From assembly GCA_016584305.1 (NCBI GenBank), contig JACEEZ010003824.1, forward strand, positions 42,501 to 106,500: a DNA stretch of 64,000 bases. Direction: 5' to 3'. The DNA comes from Chionoecetes opilio. Lineage: Eukaryota; Arthropoda; Malacostraca; Decapoda; Majidae. Below, in pieces: positions 22,901 through 32,544 of the stretch. The stretch's first letter is position 1. The number at the start of each line of letters is the position of its first letter. The position numbers and the translations under genes were made by a program. Under the pieces are notes generated by a model. The model was given only the letters and a program-made list of their open reading frames with translations, searched no databases and had not been told where the DNA came from.

Positions 22901-24987
22901 CACCCCTAAGCCTGCACACACTGCCACCCTGATGCTGTCTGGCACACAGATCTGCAGATAACACGTGCTGCATACCCCTAAGCCTGCACACACTGCCACC
23001 CTGATGCTGTCTGGCACCAGTCTGCAGATAACACTGTGCTGATACCCTAAGCCTGCACACACTGCCACCCTGATGCTGTCTGGCACACAGATCTGCAGAT
23101 AACACTGTGCTGTATACCCATAAGCCTGCACACACTGCCACCCTGATGCTGTCTGGCACCAGTCTGCAGATAACACCGTGCTGTATACCCTAAGCCTGCA
23201 CACACTGCCACCCTGATGCTGTCTGGCACACAGATCTGCAGATAACACCGTGCTGTCATACCCTAAGCCTGCACACACTGCCACCCTGATGCTGTCTGGC
23301 ACACAGATCTGCAGATAACACCGTGCTGCACCATAGCTGACACTGCCACCCTGATGCTGTCTGGCACACAGATCTGCAGATAACACCGTGCTGATACCCC
23401 TAAGCCTGCACACACTGCCACCCTGATGCTGTCTGGCACACAGATCTGCAGATAACACTGTGCTGACACCCCTAAGCCTGCACACACTGCCACCCTGATG
23501 CTGTCTGGCACACAGATCTGCAGATAACACTGTGCTGTATACCCTAAGCCTGCACACACTGCCACCCTGATGCTGTCTGGCACAGCAGATCTGCAGATAA
23601 CACCGTGCTGTAACCCCTAAGCCTGCACACACTGCCACCCTGATGCTGTCTGGCACACAGATCTGCAGATAACACCGTGCTGCATACCCATAAGCCTGCA
23701 CACACTGCCACCCTGATGCTGTCTGGCACACAGATCTGCAGATAACACTGTGCTGCATACCCCTAAGCCTGCACACACTGCCACCCTGATGCTGTCTGGC
23801 ACACAGATCTGCAGATAACACTGTGCTGTATACCCCTAAGCCTGCACACACTGCCACCCTGATGCTGTCTGGCACACAGATCTGCAGATAACACTGTGCT
23901 GATACCCCTAAGCCTGCACACACTGCCACCCTGATGCTGTCTGGCACACAGATCTGCAGATAACACTGTGCTGTACACCATAAGCCTGCACACACTGCCA
24001 CCCTGATGCTGTCTGGCACACAGAGTCTGCAGATAACACTGTGCTGCATACCCATAAGCCTGCACACACTGCCACCCTGATGCTGTCTGGCACACAGATC
24101 TGCAGATAACACCGTGCTGTATACCCCTAAGCCTGCACACACTGCCACCCTGATGCTGTCTGGCACACAGGTCTGCAGATAACCCCGTGCTGACACCCCT
24201 AAGCCTGCACACACTGCCACCCTGATGCTGTCTGGCACACAGATCTGCAGATAACACCGTGCTGTACACCCCTAAGCCTGCACACACTGCCACCCTGATG
24301 CTGTCTGGCACACAGATCTGCAGATAACACTGTGCTGACACCCCTAAGCCTGCACACACTGCCACCCTGATGCTGTCTGGCACCAGATCTGCAGATAACC
24401 CCTGTGCTGCAACCCCTAAGCCTGCACACACTGCCACCCTGATGCTGTCTGGCACACAGATCTGCAGATAACACCTGTGCTGCACACCCCTAAGCCTGCA
24501 CACACTGCCACCCTGATGCTGTCTGGCACACAGATCTGCAGATAACACTGTGCTGTTACCCCCTAAGCCTGCACACACTGCCACCCTGATGCTGTCTGGC
24601 ACACAGAGTCTGCAGATAACACCGTGCTGTAACCCCTAAGCCTGCACACACTGCCACCCTTATGCTGTCTGGCACACAGATCTGCAGATAACACTGTGCT
24701 GCACACCCCTAAGCCTGCACACACTGCCACCCTGATGCTGTCTGGCACACAGATCTGCAGATAACACTGTGCTGCACACCCCTAAGCCTGCACACACTGC
24801 CACCCTTATGCTGTCTGGCACACAGATCTGCAGATAACACCGTGCTGCACACCCCTAAGCCTGCACACACTGCCACCCTGATGCTGCCTGGCACACAGAT
24901 CTGCAGATAACACTGTGCTGCACACCCCTAAGCCTGCACACACTGCCACCCTGATGCTGTCTGGCACACAGATCTGCAGATAACACT
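19925..24987. repeat. Tandem array, 73-bp unit, about 69 copies
   Basis: A core of about 57 bases, AAGCCTGCACACACTGCCAC to CAGATCTGCAGATAACAC, is almost invariant. It contains BglII-type AGATCT and PstI-type CTGCAG palindromes. It alternates with a short variable joint such as TGTGCTGCATACCCCT. Differences within the core are rare (for example CACGCAGGTC near 21,570 and 21,862, and CCCTTATG near 24,657 and 24,803). The joint varies at three positions and is often one or two bases short. Open frames across it on the minus strand are a by-product of a unit with few stops, not genes. Confidence 0.95.
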
Positions 24988-25138
24988 GAACTATGCCCAT
25001 CAACATTCTACTTTTACCAACCATATAATTTTTACATCAGTAGATACAAATCTACCTTAATTTTATACCACACTTGATAACATAAAATTATAAATAGTAC
25101 ATAAACAATGACTCTCTGCAAACTCCATCATCACTCTG

Positions 25139-25236
25139 TCAGGCAGAGCTCGGCCTATGTGTGTGGACCTATACAACAGCGGTGGCTGGGTCTGCTGATT
25201 GTGCAGAATGTGGGGTAGCACAGGTGTCCATGTATG
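25139..25236 (+). mobile_element. LINE-like fragment, second copy of the 5.8-kb element
   Basis: About 98 bases from GGCAGAGCTCGGCCTATG to GGTGTCCATGTATG match 5,805-5,905 with few changes. The match then stops and Helitron-like DNA begins. Confidence 0.65.
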
Positions 25237-25240
25237 TATA

Positions 25241-25310
25241 CCCTATCTATAATAATATAAGCGAAAGTGTGTGTGTCTGTCTGTCTGTCTGTCCGCGATA
25301 GGTGCCGCCC
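25241..25310 (+). mobile_element. Possible Helitron-like 5' end
   Basis: The stretch starts TCTATAATAATATAAGCGAA and continues into GTGTGTGTCTGTCTGTCTG. TC-initiated, AT-rich starts followed by a TNTG-type simple repeat are common in arthropod Helitrons. No 3' end (CTRR with hairpin) was located, so this is tentative. Confidence 0.35.
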
Positions 25311-25643
25311 CCCGTGGCGGAATCCCATCATATGTCAATTTTTGCTCCGTATACTGTGCAGTATTAAGCCACTTCCACGTAACCTTCAGGTTTTAACAGG
25401 TTTCCGGAAAATAAAAATCTCTCTGAAAAAGCACCAATTTTAGGCCCGGAATAAATAGTCAGTGTCTCAGAAAATGACTGCACAGTCCTCGTCCATATTT
25501 ACCAACCTAAATAACTCTACAAAACCTTACCCAAACCTAACCTGACCTAAACCAAACCTAAATCTAGCCTTACCAAAGGTTAGGTCCATAACCTAACCTA
25601 GATATTATTATATAAAAGCAATATATTTTTGGTTTCCACACGC
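25311..25643. other. No gene; CCTAAC-rich tract
   Basis: From about 25,500 to 25,610 the plus strand is full of CCTAAC and CCTAAA words. These resemble degenerate copies of the arthropod telomere motif TTAGG on the other strand. They are not in regular tandem phase. Confidence 0.45.
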
Positions 25644-26808
25644 CAATAACTACTGCACAGGGTACCTGGAACTACTGCACAGGGTACCTGGAACTGTCAA
25701 TAACTACTGCACAGGGTACCTGGAACTGTCAATAACTACTGCACAGGGTACCTGGAACTGTCAATAACTACTGCACAGGGTACCTGGAACTGTCAATAAC
25801 TACTGCACAGGGTACCTGGAACTGTCAATAACTACTGCACAGGGTACCTGGAACTGTCAATAACTACTGCACAGGGTACCTGGAACTGTCAATAACTACT
25901 GCACAGGGTACCTGGAACTGTCAATAACTACTGCACAGGGTACCTGGAACTGTCAATAACTACTGCACAGGGTACCTGGAACTGTCAATAACTACTGCAC
26001 AGGGTACCTGGAACTGTCAATAACTACTGCACAGGGTACCTGGAACTGTCAATAACTACTGCACAGGGTACCTGGAACTGTCAATAACTACTGCACAGGG
26101 TACCTGGAACTGTCAATAACTACTGCACAGGGTACCTGGAACTGTCAATAACTACTGCACAGGGTACCTGGAACTGTCAATAACTACTGCACAGGGTACC
26201 TGGAACTGTCAATAACTACTGCACAGGGTACCTGGAACTGTCAATAACTACTGCACAGGGTACCTGGAACTGTCAATAACTACTGCACAGGGTACCTGGA
26301 ACTGTCAATAACTACTGCACAGGGTACCTGGAACTGTCAATAACTACTGCACAGGGTACCTGGAACTGTCAATAACTACTGCACAGGGTACCTGGAACTG
26401 TCAATAACTACTGCACAGGGTACCTGGAACTGTCAATAACTACTGCACAGGGTACCTGGAACTGTCAATAACTACTGCACAGGGTACCTGGAACTGTCAA
26501 TAACTACTGCACAGGGTACCTGGAACTGTCAATAACTACTGCACAGGGTACCTGGAACTGTCAATAACTACTGCACAGGGTACCTGGAACTGTCAATAAC
26601 TACTGCACAGGGTACCTGGAACTGTCAATAACTACTGCACAGGGTACCTGGAACTGTCAATAACTACTGCACAGGGTACCTGGAACTGTCAATAACTACT
26701 GCACAGGGTACCTGGAACTGTCAATAACTACTGCACAGGGTACCTGGAACTGTCAATAACTACTGCACAGGGTACCTGGAACTACTGCACAGGGTACCTG
26801 GAACTGTC
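25644..26808. repeat. Homogeneous tandem array, 32-bp unit, about 35 copies
   Basis: The unit is CTACTGCACAGGGTACCTGG followed by AACTGTCAATAA. By eye the copies are identical over more than 1 kb. The first and last units are both shortened to 22 bp by loss of the same 10 bases (TGTCAATAAC), so the array is symmetric at its edges. It lies next to sequences ending AACTGTCGCCGATC. Confidence 0.95.
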
Positions 26809-27200
26809 GCCGATCGGAACTCTTGTCGCCGTCGCCAAATGTTGCAATTCTTGATATTACAGTCCTGACCCAATATATATAGTTAATCAGGTTTTACCCT
26901 AGTTTCTGCATTCAGGGATGAAATACCAGCAGTAGCTTGATCAGTTAGGTTAAGTTAGGTGCCACTGTCCAGGTTAGGATAAAAAATGTCCACGTTGGCG
27001 AGAGTTCTCGGTTGTTGTTTGGGCGAGAATTCCCAAAGGCGACAGTTCCCTAAACCTGGCACATTATACTGAGCCGGCGACAGTTCCCTAAACCCTGCAC
27101 ATTATACTGAGCCGGCGACAGTTCCCTAAACCCTGCACATTATACTGAGCCGGCGACAGTTCCCTAAACCTTGCACATTATACTGAGCCAAAAATAGTAC
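26800..27200. repeat. GTCGCC-type element pieces with a 38-bp tandem repeat
   Basis: The start GGAACTGTCGCCGATCGGAA and the later GGCGACAGTTCC words are inverted copies of one another. From about 27,038 the phrase GGCGACAGTTCCCTAAACC, continuing to ATTATACTGAGCC, repeats about four times at 38 bp. Related GGAACTGTCGCCGAT words occur in a Notch intron at 41,094-41,330. This is an unrecognised repeat family. Confidence 0.6.
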
Positions 27201-27253
27201 AGAAGAATAAAGTCGGAAGGTCCGTGGAGCCCGCCAACTCCTGCAGAGTATTA

Positions 27254-27745
27254 CCCCAAAGTTTGGTATTATTTTACAATAGGACCGAAATTCCCTACAC
27301 AATTAGGAGTGTGGTTTCTGTTTACCTTATTGGATTCTAGGAAACATTCTCTCTATGAGCTTCAGTCGCAAATCATTACTTTTGGAGATATGACATGTTA
27401 TTTATAGGGAGGCGAGAGACAAGGGCGCCACACTCTTCTTCCTCTTGTGACCTGCATCGCCTCTGTTCTTCCCTTGCCGCGGACACTTTAATGAGGATTC
27501 GGCTTTCGTTAGGAGGTTAAAGCGTGGGATTAGGTTAGGGAGTCTGAAGGTGGGGTTAGGTTAGTTTAATTTTCCTATTTCACATACACTCCTTCCTATT
27601 AAAAAACATCTTATATCTCCGAAAGTAGTGATTTGCGACGGAAGCTCATAGATAGAATGTTTCTTAGAATCTAATAAGATGAACAGAAACCACACTCCCA
27701 ATTGTGTAGGGAATTTCGGTCCTAATGTAAAAATCTACCCAAAGT
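27254..27745. mobile_element. Foldback element with arms of about 150 bp
   Basis: The left arm (27,254-27,420) and right arm (27,590-27,745) are inverted copies. GGACCGAAATTCCCTACAC, GTGTGGTTTCTGTT and ATGAGCTTC-x-GTCGCAAATCA occur in both orientations. The loop holds GATTAGGTTAGGG words. No coding capacity was seen. Confidence 0.75.
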
Positions 27746-27877
27746 TTTGTCCTGGAAAACAGTGGGGCCCAATAACGAAAATGTACCAATACTATTTCTG
27801 AGGCCACTTCACCGCGCGTGCCTCCCTGCCACACTCGGGGCCTCCACACCAGCCCCTCACCGCCGTGGTGCAGTCAG

Positions 27878-28457
27878 TTCGTACACAAGTTGTTTCGTAC
27901 ACCAAAAAGTTGTGGTAAATTTCCAGATGAACACCGAACTTCCTTTGGTGGACGAAACTATTTTTTTCTGGTGAGTTTTGATGAGTTTTGAATGAATCTG
28001 CTAACCGTTTCTGTCGCAAATATTTTTTTTTTTTTTTTTTTTTGTTAGGTAAAGGTTAGGTATAGATTAGGATAGGTTAAGTTAGGTAAATGTTAGGTTA
28101 GGTTCAATTTGTTTTGTTGTTTTGTAATTTTTGAAAGAAAAAAAAATTTGATTTGCGACAGAAACGGTTAGCAGATTAATTCAAAACTCATCAAAACTCA
28201 CCAGAAAAATATAGTTTAGTCCACCAAAGGGAAGTTCGGTGTTCATCTGGAAATTTACCAAAGTTGTTTCGTAGTCTATACGTAACCATACATTGCTGTT
28301 TCAAAAAGTTGCAAAAGCTGTTTCGTACACTCAGCTCACAGTTAAACTTGATTACCTACCAGTTACGAAACGACATCAGGTATGTACGAAAAAACTCAAA
28401 ACCAGTGCACGAAACACTAACAAAACATGGGTACGAAACAACTTGTGTACGAAACTC
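27878..28457. mobile_element. Foldback element with GTTCGTACAC ends
   Basis: Outer ends GTTCGTACACAAGTTGTTTC and the inverted GAAACAACTTGTGTACGAAA frame two long inner arms. TTTCCAGATGAACACCGAAC and CTGCTAACCGTTTCTGTCGC recur inverted at 28,151-28,260. The loop contains a T run and a tract of TTAGGT words (28,040-28,110). About 170 bp between the right inner and outer arms have no left counterpart, so the element is asymmetric. Confidence 0.7.
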
Positions 28458-29429
28458 CCTGTAACCGTCCGCGCTGCCTCCCGCCCTAACCCTCTCATGC
28501 CACAACTCAAAACAGTGGTGAGCCAACCTGCTGAGTCCCTGGGGCCGCTGGTGACCTCGCCGGGGCCCTGGATGAGGTCAGGGGTCACCAAGGGTCCTGT
28601 CAGTGGCTGGCCTGCCCGTCACTCCTGTCTGTATGCCCTGCTACTCCTGTCACTGCGCCGCCCCGCCCTGTCTGCCCCGCACTGTCACCCACCACACACA
28701 CTACACGACACAACAAAGGACTAGTCAATGGTAGTCTGTCTTCTTGGTATTTTGATGTCAGGCTTTTGATCTCAAGCTCACATCCAAAATACACCAGCAG
28801 ACACAACAGATAACAGCGCCGCCATTGCCTGTCTACGCAACTACTGCTTCAAGGGACTCGCTCTTGAATCTTCCCTACCAGCCTTTTTATCACTCCCGTG
28901 CCCTCAACCAAGGATATTATGTAACGCCCTCCTCCTTTCCCTCCTTCCCTTCCCTCCTTCCTTCCCTTCCCTCCCAGCCTCATCATTAGAGAGAGGGAAG
29001 AACCTGGCAACTAACAATATTCACTTCCTCCTCCATCACTCGTTCTAATAACTCGTTCTAATTCCTCAACTGTTCTTCGCTATTTCCATCATTCCAATAG
29101 CCATAGCGAGTCAAAAACATAATAATGATGGTATATGATAACCAAAAAATGAGCAGCTTCAAAGGCCAAAGAGCTTTCCAAAGGCCAAAAGCGACTTATA
29201 TGTTAGCTAATATTTGAAAAAGCGATGAAAAGACATGGTTTTATCAGGGTGAGCGGAAATGGAAAAGCCGCTGGTATCATATCCTGTGCTGTGGAGGCGC
29301 CTTATAATCCCCTATTGTTCTGCGTAAATTTGTTCTTCATCCCTTATTTGAAACAGTAATTCTTTTTGTAGATAATATGCCCAGTATATCCTCCTATCCT
29401 CCCAGCTGAACAAGAAGTAACGGATTCAA
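28458..29429. other. No gene seen
   Basis: CT-rich DNA with CCTT-type simple sequence near 28,930-28,975. Open frames are short and lack domain or splice support. Confidence 0.4.
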
Positions 29430-30178
29430 GCTGGAAAAGCGTAATTTAAAAAAGAAATAGCGAAAAACTGGTTCACAAATCGGGTGGTAAATGATTGGAA
29501 TGGACTCAGTAGACAGGTAGTTAGTGCGGAGTCATTAGAGAGCTTTAAAGGGAGGCTACCGTAGATAACGTACTATATACTACCTACGTATTAGTCGCCA
29601 GCTACAATAATGTCGCCAGCCGCCAAATATTACGAATTATAGCATCACTACTGCTGTGTGTGTGCCACTGAAGATGATATATACAGTAGTTTATATCATG
29701 ACTGTATAATCTACCCTGTTTCAGCGTTGTTTTATGCTTTGTATCTGCAAGTATATACGGTTTCAAATTTCACTACTCGTTTTTTTTTCGTCTGACGTCG
29801 ACGGTGGGAGAACACTCGGTAAATAAACACTAACTGGCGACCTTATTGTTGATCGCCACTCTGGTGATATTTTTGTAATTTGTTCATTTATAGCCATAAT
29901 ATGACACAGATGCAGACACAAAATGACACAGACTCTCCAGATAGCCCCTTCTAACTTTCCTGAAATCATGGATGTAGAAATGTAAGTATTAACGCCCCCA
30001 CACGTCTGTAAACAGAAAAAAAAAGGTGTCTTGGCGACTTTAGTGTTATCTACGGTAGATAAATTCATGGATGGGGATGCAAGATGGATGTAGGTAATAT
30101 TAAGTAACAGGAACTACCACGTGTATATATGTCTCGCGGCCTCTTGTATATAGATATATAGCTTCCTTATGTTCTTCA
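29430..30178 (+). mobile_element. Non-LTR 3' end (copy C), split by a DNA transposon
   Basis: Positions 29,430-29,558 encode NRVVNDWNGLSRQV and following residues of the reverse-transcriptase tail. The sequence resumes at 30,056 with GATAAATTCATGGATGGGGA and runs to CTTCCTTATGTTCTT at 30,175. The 497 bases between are a separate element. In copy B the corresponding site is uninterrupted. Confidence 0.8.
29559..30055. mobile_element. TA-flanked MITE nested in a LINE 3' end
   Basis: The element begins CCGTAGATAAC and ends GTTATCTACGG, perfect 11-bp inverted repeats, and TA lies at each side (29,557-29,558 and 30,056-30,057). Further in, AGTCGCCA occurs at both ends in inverted orientation. The length is 497 bp with no transposase. 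TA duplication points to the Tc1/mariner group, although the terminal bases are not a classical match. Confidence 0.8.
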
Positions 30179-30264
30179 TCTCATTGCTAACACTTCTTCC
30201 TCCTCTGTTTGAAGCTTAAAATTTCTCTCTCTTGTTTCATCGAGTGGTAGCTTAGGTAATGATG

Positions 30265-30527
30265 CACTCTCAGAAATAAGGGGTATATTAAGGGTAGAAT
30301 TGTTACATCGCACCATCACTACCCTTTTTAAACCCTATGTCCAGGCTGGAGGGTAGATGCTGCCGATTATACCCTTCATCTACCCTTTTTAGACGAGAGG
30401 GTTGGAAAAGGGTATATTTGCGTTGATCCGAAAGGGTATATTTGTAAGGGTAGAAAAAGGGTAGCAGTATTTCATCACTACAAATACCCTTTTTCTACCC
30501 TTTTCCTACCCTTTTTTTCTAAGAGTG
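30265..30527. mobile_element. Foldback MITE built from AAGGGTA words
   Basis: Ends CACTCTCAGAAATAAGGGGT and (reverse complement) CACTCTTAGAAAAAAAGGGT form imperfect inverted repeats. Inside, AAGGGTA and its complement TACCCTT recur over ten times. The 263-bp length and lack of coding sequence fit a MITE. I could not see a clear target duplication, so the superfamily is open. Confidence 0.6.
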
Positions 30528-32041
30528 TGGCAGTGACTCGTGGTGGTGGTGATGATGGTGATCACGGTGGCTCTCGGCATATCCTGTGTGGAGATATCAC
30601 GACTGTTGTAAGAATGAACAATAGAAACCTGCCCTGGGAAAAGTCAAGACAGCTCTCTTCTCTGAACTCTATTGTCACAGCCTTAGCGATAGGCCTACCT
30701 AGAACATCCTTGGTAGAACGGACAATAACAGGAAGGACAATAACCTACAGACGGACAATAAGCAGCTTTTGCAAGTTTTTTTCTGTCCTACGTGACTTCC
30801 CTAACGAAAAAAAAAAAAAGAAGAAGAAGAAGAAGAAGAAGAAGAGGCTCGGGCTGTGTGTCTGTCCGCTACACAAGGGCTCGAGTCATATAAGAAGACA
30901 TACGAATATTAGTCTGGTATCAGCTTCTTAATAAATACTTGTCCGCACTATAACTCAATACCAAATGCTGTTAGGGTCACTAAGCTGGGCATGGGGGAAG
31001 AACGCGTGCCCACCAGGCGTCGCAATGATCTTCAGGTCAAAATGGCAGCCGCAACATTTTAAAATCAATTTTGATACATGCTTTTGTTGTTAGAGATAGA
31101 CAGGTCAATTAATATACTATAGTGTTGGAGTCTGGGCACCTCCACAGGGCCATGACCTTAACCTTGGCTATGACCTTTACGTAGATAGATGGCGTCAACT
31201 CTGCTGTAGGGCTACTGACATTAGGGCTACAGACAGGCGCACGTGCCTTTGTATCTTTCTTGTGTCCAGCAGATGTTGATCAAGTTAGAACAATAAAGGT
31301 TGCCCGCTGGTGTGGTGACCCGCGTAGAGACGGTCATCTATTACTGTTTTTATGTATATATGTATATGTATGTATGTATGTGTATGTATGTGTATATGTA
31401 TATGTATATGTATATATTTTTATTCTCTTTATTTTTTATTTTGTTTCAATCCCTTGTTTGTTTGTTTTTTGTTTTTCTTGTCAAACGGGAATAGATGTAA
31501 AAAAAAAAAAAAAAAAAAAATGTTAAGCCCGGTGTCGTGTGGGCAAGTGTCTGTTTATGAGGGAATGTCTGTTTATGAGGGAATGTCTGTTTACTAACAA
31601 AGGCAAAGAAAACGGGAGTTCTTCGTGGTACGTCACCACGAACCCTGCCAGGGCCTCCACGGGCCAAGGGCAACAACCAGATGACCCCTACATGAAGAGG
31701 CCTACACGTGCTATGCCTATACGGAGATAAGCGATCACATGAATAAAAAAAAAAAAAAAAAAAAAAAAATATTGTAATAAATCTTTATCATACATACTCA
31801 TCGACATACATCTGCATACAATACTCATCTGCCTACCCCTACTCCCTCTACACTGAGCTTGTCTTGATGATGGACTGAGGCGAGGCAGTGGGCAAGGCAA
31901 ACCTGTGTAAGTTTAAAAAAATATCCGAGAAAAAAATCTTTAAATTATATTAGGCTACCTAGTAGTACATGCAAGCAGATAATATGAGGATGATAAGTAA
32001 GCAAATGACCGAGTGGCCTAAGAACACCCACATGCTGCCCA
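30528..32041. other. No gene; simple repeats and A-tailed retro-ends
   Basis: Contains (AAG)n at 30,809-30,845, (TGTA)n-like sequence at 31,350-31,420, an A run at 31,499-31,520, and an A run at 31,746-31,768 preceded by ACATGAATAAA. The phrase CCTACACGTGCTATGCCTAT before the second A run resembles CCTACACGCGCTATAGGC before the A run at 32,478-32,500. These may be two copies of one poly(A)-tailed retroelement end. Confidence 0.45.
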
Positions 32042-32045
32042 TTAA

Positions 32046-32264
32046 CCCCTTGAGGCCCAGAACGTAATTTCCATTGTAATTTGGGTAGGCCCTACCATTA
32101 GACGATTTTTAGTGAATATAAGCAATATTTTATAGATATGACCTGTTTAGATCCTTGTCCACTACCAGTAGCTAATTTGGTATATGAAGTCACTTTCGTA
32201 ATCTTATGGCTAACAACAGACGATTTTATATAGGAAAGGAAAAATCTGGGCATCAAGGCCGGGG
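32046..32264 (+). mobile_element. TTAA MITE, copy 2 (decayed right end)
   Basis: The left end CCCCTTGAGGCCCAGAACG follows TTAA at 32,042-32,045. The right end reads CTGGGCATCAAGGCCGGGG and is followed by TTAT, so the right TTAA has one substitution. The body matches the family. Confidence 0.75.
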
Positions 32265-32544
32265 TTATCTCTACCTTAGACGGCGAGTGCATCAGAGGAC
32301 ACAGGGGGGCGGCATGAGCCTCTCTAATCACAGGCGTCACTATAACAATCCTGCCTGCGCCACCACGTGACCACGGGCGAGGGCCAACCATCATAGCCCT
32401 CAAGTGAACCTCCAGGCTCCAGGGCCTACCATCCCACCCCTGGAGGGTCACTGCCTACACGCGCTATAGGCACAAATGAAAAAAAAAAAAAAAAAAAAAA
32501 AATATATCTATCAATTGTGATCCTGAGTATTGGGGCAAAAGTGG
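32265..32544. other. A-tailed retroelement end candidate
   Basis: About 200 bases of mixed DNA end in GGCACAAATG and a run of about 23 A (32,478-32,500). The pre-tail phrase matches the one at 31,700-31,740. Confidence 0.35.

Noticed and set aside
19925..24987. CRISPR-like pattern (constant core, variable joint)
   Set aside because: The constant part is too long (about 57 bp), the variable part too short and similar between units, there are no cas genes, and the DNA is clearly animal. It is a tandem satellite.
25500..25620. Telomere or interstitial telomeric repeat
   Set aside because: TTAGG-like words are irregular and not in tandem phase; probably part of a dispersed element.
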